Source: Alteraurantiacibacter buctensis (GTDB lineage Bacteria; Pseudomonadota; Alphaproteobacteria; Sphingomonadales; Sphingomonadaceae). Taken from it: a stretch of DNA of 64,000 nt. The translations under genes and the position numbers were made by a program. Location of the stretch: contig NZ_WTYV01000003.1 in NCBI RefSeq assembly GCF_009827655.1, forward strand, positions 248,001 through 312,000. Reading direction: 5' to 3'. This document shows, one piece after another, positions 41,736 to 50,058 of this stretch; the stretch's first letter is position 1; every line of letters begins with the position of its first letter. Under the pieces are notes generated by a model. That model was given only the letters and a program-made list of their open reading frames with translations. It had not been told where the DNA came from and searched no databases.

Positions 41736-42611
41736 TCAGCCCGACGCGAGTCCCTTCACGGGTCCGTGCGGTGTCTGGTCGGGGCCAATGCGGAACACGA
41801 TGTCCGCCTGGTCCGGCAGCGCGGCCAGCATGTGCCGGGTCAGCCGTTCGTAATGCTGGCAGAAGCGGGCGAGGGCGGCCTGGTCCATCAGCCCCGGTGC
41901 ATCGGGGCGGGTGGCGCGCAGCCGGTCTTCCTGCCGCTGGCGGTTGGCAAGTACCGCATCGAAACCATCGACGGCCAGCATGACCAGCAGGTCCAGCCGG
42001 GCAAACAGAGCGGCATAGTCACCCTTCAGCCAGATGTTGGCGACGCTGCGCCACACACCGTCCGAATCCTCGCCCTGCTCCAGCCGGTTGACGGGTTGCA
42101 GCAGGTCCATGTCGGCCTGCGGCGGGCATCCCACGCACCAGCCTTCGAACAGCAGCACGTCAACGGGCCCCTCGATGCGTTCGGTGACGTTCAGGGGCTC
42201 GTCCGTTCCCTTGTCGAAGCGGGGCAGGGCCAGGTTGCGGCCCGCCGCGAGGTCGTCGAAGATCGCCAGCCCCCGCGCGGGAGCATGGGTGCCGGGCACG
42301 CCGCGCGTGGCGAACAGCGGATGGACCTGCTCTGCCAGCCGCTGCCGGTCTGCCTTGCCGAGGTAGAGATCATCCAGCGAAAGGGTGGCGGCTTTCAACC
42401 CGTGCTCGTCCAGCAGCACTTCAAGGAACGCGCAAAGCGTAGACTTGCCAGAGCCTTGCGCGCCATTGATGCCAACGATCACAGGATTCTTGCGGTCGGT
42501 CTGCCGGGCGATCTCGTCCGCCAGCGGGCGCCAGTAGCGGTCCACCACCATCCGGTAAGTGCCGGGCAGGCGATGCTGGGCAATCAGCGCGGCAACCGGA
42601 TCGTCGTTCAT
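41736..42611 (-). CDS. D-glycerate 3-kinase-like P-loop kinase
   Basis: 291 residues. Walker A is GAQGSGKST (about residue 50), then SLDDLYLGKADRQ and LLFEGWCVGC (about 155), a layout typical of the plant-type D-glycerate 3-kinase family, related to uridine and pantothenate kinases. It phosphorylates glycerate to 3-phosphoglycerate. The ATG at 42611 overlaps the stop of the upstream 2-hydroxyacid dehydrogenase (TGATG). Dehydrogenase and kinase together give a route from glyoxylate or hydroxypyruvate to central metabolism. Confidence 0.82.
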   Translation of the reverse strand: MNDDPVAALIAQHRLPGTYRMVVDRYWRPLADEIARQTDRKNPVIVGINGAQGSGKSTLCAFLEVLLDEHGLKAATLSLDDLYLGKADRQRLAEQVHPLFATRGVPGTHAPARGLAIFDDLAAGRNLALPRFDKGTDEPLNVTERIEGPVDVLLFEGWCVGCPPQADMDLLQPVNRLEQGEDSDGVWRSVANIWLKGDYAALFARLDLLVMLAVDGFDAVLANRQRQEDRLRATRPDAPGLMDQAALARFCQHYERLTRHMLAALPDQADIVFRIGPDQTPHGPVKGLASG

Positions 42612-43567
42612 CAAACAGCGTTTGGCAGGTCCGCCCCTTCAACGAAAGCTTCCACGTTGGCCAGGGCGCAGAAACCCATCGCCTCGCGCGTTTCGCGGTT
42701 GGCGCTGCCCAGGTGGGGGAGGAGGACAACGTTCTCCAGCCCCAGCAGTTCTGCGGGCACCTGCGGCTCTGCGGGATAGACGTCTAGCCCCGCACCGGCG
42801 AGGTGACCGGAACGCAGGGCAGCGGCCAGCGCGGCGTGGTCCACCAGCGTGCCGCGCGCGGTGTTGATCAGGTAGGCGCCCGGCTTCATCGCGGCGATGG
42901 CGCCTGCATCGATCATGTTGGCCGTGCCCGCACCGCCGGGGGCGTGCAGCGAAACCACGTCAGAAGTGGCCAACAGGCTGTTGAGATCAGGGTGAAAGGT
43001 TGCGCCAAGTTCCGCTGCAACGGCGTCCTCGCAAGGCCGCCGCCCGTAATAGGCGATCTTCATGCCGAAGCCGTGGTGTGCGCGGCGCGCTGTGGCGATG
43101 CCGATGCGGCCGAAGCCCACGCAGCCCAGCACCTTGCCCTTCAGCGCCTGCCCCACGAGGTGGGTGGGCCGCCAGCCGCTCCACTGGCCGGCGCGCAGTT
43201 CGCGCTCGCCTTCCCCGGCGCGGCGGGTGGCCATGAGGATCAGGGTCAGGGCGATGTCCGCCGTGGCATCGGTCAGCACGCCGGGGGTGTTGGTGACCGC
43301 GATGCCCTTGGCCCGCGCTGCCGCCAGGTCGATGTGATCGAAGCCCACGCCATAGTTGGCGATCAGGCGCACCCTGTCTCCACCGGCGATCACGCCGGCG
43401 TCGATCCGGTCGGACACGGTGGGACACAGCACGTCGTATGCGCCCATCGCCGCCGCCAGGTCGTCCTGGCTCAGCGGCTTGTCGCCATCGTTGAAGGTCA
43501 CGTCAAAGCGCGCGGCCAGGGCGGCTTCGACCGCTTCCGGCCAGCGGCGGGTTACCAGTACGCGCAA
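42611..43567 (-). CDS. D-isomer 2-hydroxyacid dehydrogenase (glyoxylate/hydroxypyruvate reductase type)
   Basis: 318 residues. The NAD(P) site is GCVGFGRIG (about residue 149). Catalytic residues appear as Arg in NTARGTLVD, Glu in DVYPAEP and His in LPHLGSA, the full set for this family. Start is TTG 43567 with AAGGA upstream, 4 nt past the GST stop. Next to a glycerate kinase it most likely reduces glyoxylate or hydroxypyruvate; the family is broad, so other 2-oxoacids are possible. Confidence 0.87.
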   Translation of the reverse strand: MRVLVTRRWPEAVEAALAARFDVTFNDGDKPLSQDDLAAAMGAYDVLCPTVSDRIDAGVIAGGDRVRLIANYGVGFDHIDLAAARAKGIAVTNTPGVLTDATADIALTLILMATRRAGEGERELRAGQWSGWRPTHLVGQALKGKVLGCVGFGRIGIATARRAHHGFGMKIAYYGRRPCEDAVAAELGATFHPDLNSLLATSDVVSLHAPGGAGTANMIDAGAIAAMKPGAYLINTARGTLVDHAALAAALRSGHLAGAGLDVYPAEPQVPAELLGLENVVLLPHLGSANRETREAMGFCALANVEAFVEGADLPNAV

Positions 43568-43571
43568 ACGG

Positions 43572-44405
43572 TCAGTCCTTCTTCGTGATGTGTTCGGTTT
43601 CGGCGCGGGTGGATGCCGGGCCGGTGTTGCGCTTGTAGATCCCGCCGCGCCAGCTTTCGCGCATGTAGGGTTCCGGCCCGCCTTCCGGCACCTTCAGGCC
43701 ATAGAGGTTTATCAGGCCAGGATGGCGGCCAAGCCCGCCGAACAGGTCACGGCAGCGCTCGATCCAGTCGCGCAGGGGGTCGTCCTCGGCCAGCGAGGGG
43801 ACCTTGCCCACCGATGCCAGGAACAGGATCGGCCCAAGGATGCGGTAGTCCGCATAGTTGGGGCTGGACCCGCCCAGCCACTGGTGTTCGCGCAGGGCCA
43901 TGCGCAGCGGCTCGATCGCGGCGGAGATCTGCGGCAGCCGCTCCTCACGGCCCGCCTGCATGTCTTCCAGCTTCATCCCCAGCATCTTCTCGCGGCTGGT
44001 GGTGACGTAGTCCTTGTCATGCTCGAAGCACAGGTCGCGATAGTCGGCGCAGAAGCAGCGCATCCACGGCCCCACGGCGGTGGGCCACCACCACGCATCG
44101 AGCGCCTTGGTCAGCGCGGCCACGCTCTCGTGCGGGATCAGCATCGGCCGGTCGGGGTAGGTGGCATCGAGGTATTCGACGATGCCCCAGCTATCCAGCA
44201 CCCACTTGCCATCGTCCACGATGGCCGGCAGCCGCTCGGTCTTGCCGCCGGTCCGCTCAAGGATGCCGGTGAAGCCGCCGGGCACCACGTCGATATCGAA
44301 GCCCTTGTGCTTCAACGCATACTTGGTGGCCCAGACGAACGGACTGGTCGTGGCCCCGTGCGCCATGGTCAGATCATAGAAGGTGATGGTGTTGTTGGCC
44401 GCCAT
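43572..44405 (-). CDS. Glutathione S-transferase, LigE/LigP-type beta-etherase homologue
   Basis: 277 residues. The N-terminal thioredoxin-like domain carries NNTITFYDL, KYALKHKGFDID, VPGGFTGILERTGG and WVLDSWGIVEYLD, a run of motifs that closely follows the sphingomonad beta-etherase LigE; the C-terminal helical domain has GGSSPNYADY and DDPLRDWIERC. LigE and LigP cleave the beta-aryl ether bond of lignin dimers using glutathione. GAGAGGA lies upstream of the ATG. It heads a run of same-strand genes that may continue to 34168. Whether it cleaves ethers or does another GSH conjugation needs an assay, but the similarity is strong. Confidence 0.88.
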   Translation of the reverse strand: MAANNTITFYDLTMAHGATTSPFVWATKYALKHKGFDIDVVPGGFTGILERTGGKTERLPAIVDDGKWVLDSWGIVEYLDATYPDRPMLIPHESVAALTKALDAWWWPTAVGPWMRCFCADYRDLCFEHDKDYVTTSREKMLGMKLEDMQAGREERLPQISAAIEPLRMALREHQWLGGSSPNYADYRILGPILFLASVGKVPSLAEDDPLRDWIERCRDLFGGLGRHPGLINLYGLKVPEGGPEPYMRESWRGGIYKRNTGPASTRAETEHITKKD

Positions 44406-44762
44406 GACGCGAGTCCTCTCGTTGAGTTTGTCCGGTTGGTTATGCGGCCATGGGGCAAAAGGGAAGGGGCTGGCTTTGATCGGGATCACAAAGCGGCTGA
44501 AACGGGTGGATGTGGAACGTGGAACGGCGTTTTTGTTTGGTGTGACCTTTGGCGCAAGGTGCTGGGATAAAGCCGGAATTTGCGGAAAAGTGGTGTGGCA
44601 TGTGTGACCTTTCGCGGGGCAGGTGTGCCACGTTGCGGGAGGCGTGGGTGCGGGAAGGGGCATGGACTGGCGGGCGGGTGTAGGAAAGGGTGATGTGCCG
44701 TGACGGGTGATTGTCACTTGCTGGCGAACGGCCGCATTGGGGGTGAAAAGCGGACGCGCGCT
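44406..44762. other. Intergenic region with a 15-bp direct repeat
   Basis: No credible gene lies in these 357 bp. A direct repeat with one mismatch is visible: GTGTGACCTTTGGCG at 44540-44554 and GTGTGACCTTTCGCG at 44602-44616, 62 bp apart, upstream of the LigE-like operon start. Composition is less GC-rich than the surroundings. The promoter of the operon should lie here. Confidence 0.5.
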
Positions 44763-45116
44763 TTACTGGATCATGTGAGCGTTTTTGAGGACGTAAGGTT
44801 GGCACACTGTAAGGCAGATCAGCTCGTCGCCACAGCCGCTCTTTTCCAAAAACCCAGCGACACGCACGGCATCGCGATGCTGTGCGGGAAGGATGGGTTC
44901 CACCGAAACGCATTGCTCTGGAGCATCCCGATACCATCGATTGCCGAAGTAGATGCCAGTGGCCTCATGTTGGGATGACCAGTAGCCCACCAAGGTTACA
45001 TTCTGACCCAACTGTCCCTCAAGGTCCGCGTAGCGGCGCAGACCGGACGAGGGTGGATAGGTGGTGCAACTGAATGCGCTCGCCAAAATGATCAGGATGG
45101 CGCTCATTCGTTTCAT
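44763..45116 (-). CDS. Small exported protein, possible lipoprotein, unknown function
   Basis: 117 residues from ATG 45116; the frame is open a little further upstream. A hydrophobic leader ends in ASAFSC, a weak lipobox. The mature part has further cysteines (EQCVSV, SGCGDELICLTVC) that could pair. No family is recognised. The region around it is lower in GC than its neighbours. It is unlinked to the adjacent genes by spacing. Confidence 0.55.
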   Translation of the reverse strand: MKRMSAILIILASAFSCTTYPPSSGLRRYADLEGQLGQNVTLVGYWSSQHEATGIYFGNRWYRDAPEQCVSVEPILPAQHRDAVRVAGFLEKSGCGDELICLTVCQPYVLKNAHMIQ

Positions 45117-45195
45117 GCGGGAAGAATAGCCCTGGCATGCAGGTCCGCAATGGGGTCGTTTGCGGGATGTCAGCTTTCGCCCGCACACCAAACCC

Positions 45196-46113
45196 TCACC
45201 CCAACTTCGCCTCTTCCAGCTTCACCAGATGCCACAGCGTCCGCGTGACCGGCGCGGCCAGACCCTTGGCCTCTGCCGCCAGCACGATTGCGCCGTTGAT
45301 GGCATCCACCTCGGTGCGGCGGCCCGCCTTCACGTCTTGCAACATGGAGGCTTCGTGATCGGCGTGGTCGGTCATGGAGACTTCGGTCAGGGCATGGATC
45401 GGCGCGGGGTCGATCATGCGGCCGTTGGCATGGGCGGCGGCGACGCCTTCCTCCACCACGGCGCGGATGGTGGCGCGGGCTTCCGGGTTGGCGCCCAGGA
45501 AGCCGGGGGTGCGGCGGGTGAGGGCGCACAGCGGGTTCATCGCCGCGTTGAAGATCACCTTGGACCAGATCGCCTCGTGAATGGCGGGGTCGAGCTGGGT
45601 GTCCAGCCCGCCGCGGGTCAGCGCATCGGCCACCGCTTCCGCCCTGGCCGGATTGCCCCCGAAGGCGGGGTACAGGCGGGAATGACCATCACCGTGGCTG
45701 CGCACCTTGCCGGGGCCGACAAGATCGCTGGGCATCATGGATGCGCCCACCATCACCTGCGCGTCGGGCACGAAACCGGCCAGCTTCTCGGCATTGCCCA
45801 GGCCGTTCTGCAGGGACAGCAGGTGCGTATCCGGCCCGATGGCATGGGCCAGCCCCTGCAACGCGCCTTCGGTATGGAAAGTCTTGGTGAAGACCACCAC
45901 CAGGTCAAACGGCCCTTCCGCATCGGCAGGCAGGCGGGCGGGGATGGGCAGATGCTCCACCCCGCCGCGCAGGTCCAGCTCCAGCCCGGAGGCGTTGATC
46001 GCATCGACATGCGGCTGGCTGACGTCCACCAGCGTGACATCGCAGCCTGCCCGGTGAAAGGCCGCGCCGAACAGGCAGCCCATTGCGCCCGAGCCAAGAA
46101 TGGCAACCTTCAT
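45196..46113 (-). CDS. 2-dehydropantoate 2-reductase family protein (ApbA/PanE)
   Basis: 305 residues. The N-terminal nucleotide site MKVAILGSGAMGCLFGAA and the C-terminal domain with WSKVIFNAAMNPLCAL, containing the conserved Lys and Asn, match ketopantoate reductases that make D-pantoate for CoA. Many bacteria have several paralogues, so the pantothenate role is not certain. It begins 4 nt after the Nudix gene stop, suggesting cotranscription. Confidence 0.83.
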   Translation of the reverse strand: MKVAILGSGAMGCLFGAAFHRAGCDVTLVDVSQPHVDAINASGLELDLRGGVEHLPIPARLPADAEGPFDLVVVFTKTFHTEGALQGLAHAIGPDTHLLSLQNGLGNAEKLAGFVPDAQVMVGASMMPSDLVGPGKVRSHGDGHSRLYPAFGGNPARAEAVADALTRGGLDTQLDPAIHEAIWSKVIFNAAMNPLCALTRRTPGFLGANPEARATIRAVVEEGVAAAHANGRMIDPAPIHALTEVSMTDHADHEASMLQDVKAGRRTEVDAINGAIVLAAEAKGLAAPVTRTLWHLVKLEEAKLG

Positions 46114-46117
46114 GCTG

Positions 46118-46657
46118 TCATACTCCCAGAAGCTGCGGGCCGAGCACGGCCAGCAAGCGCACATCCATCGCCACGCCGCGTGCGCGGAACGGGGCCAGCG
46201 CCTCGGCAAAGCCCGCCAGCGGCAGGCGGTGGACCACGATGTTCTCGGCTTCCGTGCCGCCGCCTTCGCCCACCTTCGTCAGGTCCGTGGCCTTCAGCAG
46301 GGTGAAGGTCTCGCCGGTCAGGCCGGGCGAGCTCTGGAACACGCCGCAATCCTCCCAGTGGGCGGCGGCATAGCCGGTTTCCTCGATCAGCTCGCGTTGC
46401 GCGGAATCGATCGCTGCTTCGCCCTCGGTTCCGTCCTCGTCACCCACCAGCCCGGCCGGCAGTTCCAGCACCGGGCCGCCCACGGGCACGCGGTATTGCT
46501 CAACCAGGATCACGTGATCGCCGTCCAGTGCCAGGATCACCGCCGCCTTGATGCCGCGCGCTCGGGAGACGTATTCCCACTTGCCGCGCCGGTGGGCGGT
46601 AATCCACTTGCCCGCCCACATGGTCTCTTCGGGCGCATCTGCGTCTTCAACTGTCAT
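46118..46657 (-). CDS. Nudix hydrolase, ADP-ribose pyrophosphatase-like
   Basis: 179 residues. The Nudix box is present as SAQRELIEETGY with the upstream Glu correctly spaced, though two extra residues lie before it. LVEQYRVPVGGPVLELPAG, just before the box, is typical of ADP-ribose/NDP-sugar hydrolases. It probably hydrolyses ADP-ribose or a similar nucleotide sugar. The start overlaps the TPM-domain gene stop by 4 nt. Confidence 0.85.
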   Translation of the reverse strand: MTVEDADAPEETMWAGKWITAHRRGKWEYVSRARGIKAAVILALDGDHVILVEQYRVPVGGPVLELPAGLVGDEDGTEGEAAIDSAQRELIEETGYAAAHWEDCGVFQSSPGLTGETFTLLKATDLTKVGEGGGTEAENIVVHRLPLAGFAEALAPFRARGVAMDVRLLAVLGPQLLGV

Positions 46658-47340
46658 GCCGACAGCTCATAAAGGACGATCAGGCGATCCGGCAACTCGT
46701 TCACGTCATCGGACCCGCGTGGGAATTTCTCGGCCAGCACGGCCCCCACGTCACGCACCCCGGCGGCGATGCCTTCGGCCACGCACCCCTTGCGGATTTC
46801 CACCAGCATGTCGGCCATGGCCACGCCCCATACCTCGGCGGGAACCTGCGCGGCGATGGCCTCGTCAGCCACGATTTCGGCCCGATGCTCGTCCATCGAC
46901 AGGTAGATCAGCACCCCGGTGCGCCCGTGGGTGCGCCGCTCCGCCCCCACCTTGAAATGGCGCACGGCGGCGTTGCGCACGCGGGCGGCCTTGATCGGGC
47001 GGGGGATCAGGAACAGCCGCAGCGGCTTCCACCATTGCAGCGCCTGCATGGCGGCGAATTTCAGCACGCCCACGGCCAGCACCAGCGTCAGCACCTGGCC
47101 GGGCGTCCAGTCGCTCGACCAGCCGGAATGGAACAGCGCGTCCCACAGGCCGGTGTAGAAATCGGCGAACACGGCCACGAACGACATGGCGGTAAAGGCC
47201 ACCCCGACCGACCACCACAGGGCTACGTCGGCATAGCCGTCAGACTGCGCGGCCAGCACGGTCACGATCTCGCCACTGGTATTCTGCTCGGCTGCCGCGA
47301 CTGCCTGGGTCACGATCCTCTGGCTGTCCTGGTCCAGCAT
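46654..47340 (-). CDS. TPM-domain membrane protein
   Basis: 228 residues. An N-terminal acidic helical region (TQAVAAAEQNTSGEIVTVLA) is the TPM fold opening, followed by two or three transmembrane helices (about 40-115) and a cytoplasmic or periplasmic tail with RRTHGRTGVLIYLS. It overlaps the stop of the second TPM gene (TGATG). The pairing of two TPM proteins with LemA is a conserved membrane group of unclear function. Confidence 0.75.
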   Translation of the reverse strand: MLDQDSQRIVTQAVAAAEQNTSGEIVTVLAAQSDGYADVALWWSVGVAFTAMSFVAVFADFYTGLWDALFHSGWSSDWTPGQVLTLVLAVGVLKFAAMQALQWWKPLRLFLIPRPIKAARVRNAAVRHFKVGAERRTHGRTGVLIYLSMDEHRAEIVADEAIAAQVPAEVWGVAMADMLVEIRKGCVAEGIAAGVRDVGAVLAEKFPRGSDDVNELPDRLIVLYELSA

Positions 47341-48191
47341 CACCACCCCCCGGAGGCGCCACCGCCCCCTGACATGCCGCCGCCGAAGCCGCCGAAGCCG
47401 CCGCCCCCGCCACCGCCGAAGCCGCCGCCACCCCAGCCGCCGCCGTTGTCGGACAGCCCGCGCGAGATCGCCTTTCCGGCCTCCCACAGCACGATGTTGG
47501 TCACCGCATCGCCCCCTCCGCTGCCGCGGTAGCGCCGCCGCCCGCCGCGCCCGCTCATGGCGGGCAGGATGAAGAAGAAGAACAGGAAGCCCAGCCAGAT
47601 CAGCAGGCCGAAGGGGAAACCGCCCTCGCTCTGTTCATTCGCCTGCGCGGCTTCCGCCGCCTCGGCCACGGCGGCCGCATCGGCGGGGCTGCGGTTGAGG
47701 TGCTCCATGATGGCATCGATGCCGCTGGTCACGCCGCCGTCGAAATCGCCCGCCTTGAAGCGGGGCGTAATCACATCGTTGATCACGCGTCCAGCCATGA
47801 TCCCGCCGAAATAGGGGTGGAGGCCATAGCCGACCTCGATCCGCAGCTTGCGGTCATCGCGGGCGATCAGCAGCAGCAGGCCCTGGTCGCGCGCCGCGCC
47901 GCCGATGCCCCATTCGGTGAACAGGCCGGTGGCATAGGGCTCGATCACCTGTCCGTTCAGGCTGGGCACCGTGGCCACTACCAGCGCGCGGCCCGTCTCG
48001 GCATTGTAGGCGCGCAGCCGCTGGTCAAGCTGCGCCTCCACGGCGGGGGAGAGCATGTCCGCCCCGTCATAGACCGGGCCTTCCGGGCGCGGCGGATAGT
48101 CCTGCGCCTGCGCCGGCAGGACCAGCAGCGCCGCCATCAGCAGCGCTGCCAGGGCCGCCAGCCACCGCGTGGGGGCCAGGGTGCGGATCAT
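47340..48191 (-). CDS. TPM-domain protein, YgcG-like, with Gly-rich C-terminus
   Basis: 283 residues. Signal peptide ends AQAQD; the TPM domain (about 35-155) has VYDGADMLSP and LLLLIARDDRKLRIEVGYGL; a transmembrane helix (GLLIWLGFLFFFFILP) follows; the last 30 residues are almost all Gly with Phe/Trp. This layout is standard for the YgcG family that accompanies LemA. The low-complexity tail is normal for the family. Confidence 0.83.
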   Translation of the reverse strand: MIRTLAPTRWLAALAALLMAALLVLPAQAQDYPPRPEGPVYDGADMLSPAVEAQLDQRLRAYNAETGRALVVATVPSLNGQVIEPYATGLFTEWGIGGAARDQGLLLLIARDDRKLRIEVGYGLHPYFGGIMAGRVINDVITPRFKAGDFDGGVTSGIDAIMEHLNRSPADAAAVAEAAEAAQANEQSEGGFPFGLLIWLGFLFFFFILPAMSGRGGRRRYRGSGGGDAVTNIVLWEAGKAISRGLSDNGGGWGGGGFGGGGGGGFGGFGGGMSGGGGASGGW

Positions 48192-48201
48192 GGTCGCGCG
48201 A

Positions 48202-48822
48202 TCAATTGGCCGAGGCCGCGCCGCCGGTGATCCCGTCGAAGTTGACCTCCGGGTTCTCCTCGGCACCCTCGGCCGCCTCGAAGTATTCCAGCGGCTCCGC
48301 GCCGTAGATCACGTTGGCGGCGATGGTGGCGGGGAAGGTGCGGATCTCGGTGTTATAATCGCGCGCCATCTCGTTGTAGCGGTTGCGCTCGGTGCTGATC
48401 AGGTTGTTGCTCTCGTCCAGCGCCACCATCAGGTCGCCAAAGCGCGGCTGGCTGGCGAGCTGGGGGTAGTTTTCCACCACGGTGCGCAACTGGCCCAGCG
48501 CCTGGGTGAGCTGGTTCTGCGAGTCCTGGAAGCGGCGGAATTCCTCCGGGTTCGACAGGTCTTCGGTGGTGATGTTGATGCTGGTGGCGCTGGCGCGCGC
48601 CTCGGTCACGCGGGCCAGAATATCGCCTTCGGAGATGGCGGCGGCCTGCACCACGGAGACCAGGTTGGGGATCAGGTCGCTGCGGCGCTGCAGGGCGTTC
48701 TCCACGTTGGCCCACTGGGCCTTGGCGGCTTCCTCCTTGCTGGGCACCGAATTGATGCCGCAACCGGCCAGCGCCATGCTGGCAACGGCGACCAGCGCCA
48801 GGCGGGGAATGCGGGTGACCAT
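48202..48822 (-). CDS. LemA family lipoprotein-like protein
   Basis: 206 residues. Lipobox ALAGC (about residue 20). LemA signature: QWANVENALQRRSDLIPNLVSVV (quoted in part here as NALQRRSDLIPNLV), then long coiled helices, NRYNEMARDYN, and a C-terminal FPATIAANVIYG. LemA proteins are widespread envelope proteins with unknown function, often with TPM proteins as here. Start ATG 48822 follows GGAGG. Confidence 0.86.
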   Translation of the reverse strand: MVTRIPRLALVAVASMALAGCGINSVPSKEEAAKAQWANVENALQRRSDLIPNLVSVVQAAAISEGDILARVTEARASATSINITTEDLSNPEEFRRFQDSQNQLTQALGQLRTVVENYPQLASQPRFGDLMVALDESNNLISTERNRYNEMARDYNTEIRTFPATIAANVIYGAEPLEYFEAAEGAEENPEVNFDGITGGAASAN

Positions 48823-48970
48823 TGTGCTCTCGTCCTCCAATATCCCTGATCCTCTCAGGTGTATTGCGGATATAGCACGGCTGGACCCGCTTTCAAGAAC
48901 TGCGGCCCCTGCTTGCCGTTAACCATCTTTCATGCAATTCAGCCGGTTAGACGAGGAGGAGGAACAGACG

Positions 48971-49390
48971 ATGGGAATGCTTACCGAGTTCAAGGAGTTC
49001 ATCAATCGCGGCAACGTGCTGGACCTGGCCGTCGGCGTGATCATCGGCGGGGCCTTCGGCACCATCGTCAAGTCGCTGACCGATGACCTGATCATGCCGC
49101 TGGTGGGCCGCGTGTTCGGCAACATGGATTTCTCGAACCTCTACGTGGTGCTCAGCGGCGAAGTGGCACCCGGCACCTCGCTGGCCGCCGCGCGCGAGGG
49201 CGGGGCCAACGTGCTGGCCTATGGCAATTTCATCAGCACCTTCATCAACTTCCTGATCCTGGCCTTCGTGATCTTCCAGATCGTGAAGGCGGCCAACCGC
49301 CTGATGCCCAAGAAGGAGGCACCCGCCGCGCCTGCCGGCCCGACCGAGGTGGAGCTGCTGGCCGAGATCCGCGACGCGCTGAAAAAGTAG
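48971..49390 (+). CDS. mscL: Large-conductance mechanosensitive channel
   Basis: 139 residues. [20 protein letters not shown], the pore helix [13 protein letters not shown], and the second transmembrane helix [17 protein letters not shown] match MscL throughout; the C-terminal helix is [14 protein letters not shown]. It forms the pentameric emergency pore opened by membrane tension. ATG 48971 was chosen because GAGGAGGAACAG precedes it; an upstream in-frame ATG would add 13 residues across the RBS. Confidence 0.95.
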   Translation: MGMLTEFKEFINRGNVLDLAVGVIIGGAFGTIVKSLTDDLIMPLVGRVFGNMDFSNLYVVLSGEVAPGTSLAAAREGGANVLAYGNFISTFINFLILAFVIFQIVKAANRLMPKKEAPAAPAGPTEVELLAEIRDALKK

Positions 49391-49406
49391 GCGCGGGCAA
49401 CCATCT

Positions 49407-49449
49407 CGTCATTGCGGGTGCAGGCACTGGTTGCCGCCCCGCAATGACG
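49407..49449. repeat. Long inverted repeat after mscL
   Basis: Perfect 12-bp arms CGTCATTGCGGG and CCCGCAATGACG around a 19-nt loop, 16 bp past the mscL stop. There is no T-run, so it is more like a REP-type palindrome than a classical terminator. Confidence 0.7.
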
Positions 49450-49509
49450 GGCTCGGGGCCAAGCATACACTTCCAATTCAGGATCGGTCGCCTATATGGG
49501 TCCTGCCGG

Positions 49510-49587
49510 TTTCGGCCGGCTATGGCGATAAATTGCGGTGTGCAATAGGCACAGCGGACCCGGGGGCAGTACCCGGCGGCTCCACCA
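49510..49587 (+). ncRNA. ssrA: tmRNA acceptor piece (permuted ssrA)
   Basis: The 3' end is well defined: a 5-bp T-stem CCGGG/CCCGG with a 7-nt loop (49560-49576), then the acceptor strand CGGCTCC, discriminator A and encoded CCA ending at 49587. The acceptor strand pairs over 7 bp (one G-U) with GGGGCCG at 49637, downstream, which shows the circularly permuted order found in alphaproteobacteria. The 5' end is approximate. Confidence 0.82.
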
Positions 49588-49636
49588 TCACCACCCGGTG
49601 CACGCACCGGGGCCCTGTTGTCGCAGGGGTGTTGAC

Positions 49637-49835
49637 GGGGCCGAACCAGGATCGACGTGTGTTGAAAAGCACTGTTTTCGCCCGGGCTGAGTAACCCGTT
49701 AAAGGCTCAAAACACACAAGTGCCAACGACAACGAAGCACTCGCTCTTGCCGCGTAACATGACGGCCTAACGGCCAGACGTTACAAAGCTTAAGCGCGGT
49801 TGGACCGACCGGGCAACAGAACGGATTCCGGGGGC
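49637..49835 (+). ncRNA. ssrA: tmRNA coding piece (permuted ssrA)
   Basis: Begins with GGGGCCG, which pairs with the acceptor piece. The tag reading frame at 49722-49757 encodes ANDNEALALAA followed by TAA, a typical proteolysis tag ending in LAA-type residues for ClpXP. Hairpins follow (e.g. GGCCTAACGGCC). The intervening segment 49588-49636 would be processed out to give two RNAs. The 3' end is approximate. It rescues stalled ribosomes with SmpB, whose gene is not in the window. Confidence 0.88.
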
Positions 49836-50058
49836 CCGGGGGAGCCTAGCAACAGAATCCCCCACCTTCCTTTGCCCGCAATTCCGTCCATGCCGGGTTG
49901 CGAATTCCACCGCTCTGCGTTTCCGGTGCTCACGGCCCATGAGACCGCTGCGCGCCGGTCCTCGCCACTCACCCTTCTCGGCTCGTTCTGAAGGCAGACC
50001 AGCGGCAAATCGCCTGCTATCTCGCCACCCCGGGCTTGATCGGGGGGCTCGGCAGGGC

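Noticed and set aside
47340-47460. Gly-codon-rich repeats as a possible tandem repeat element
   Set aside because: They encode the glycine-rich C-terminus normal for YgcG-type TPM proteins.
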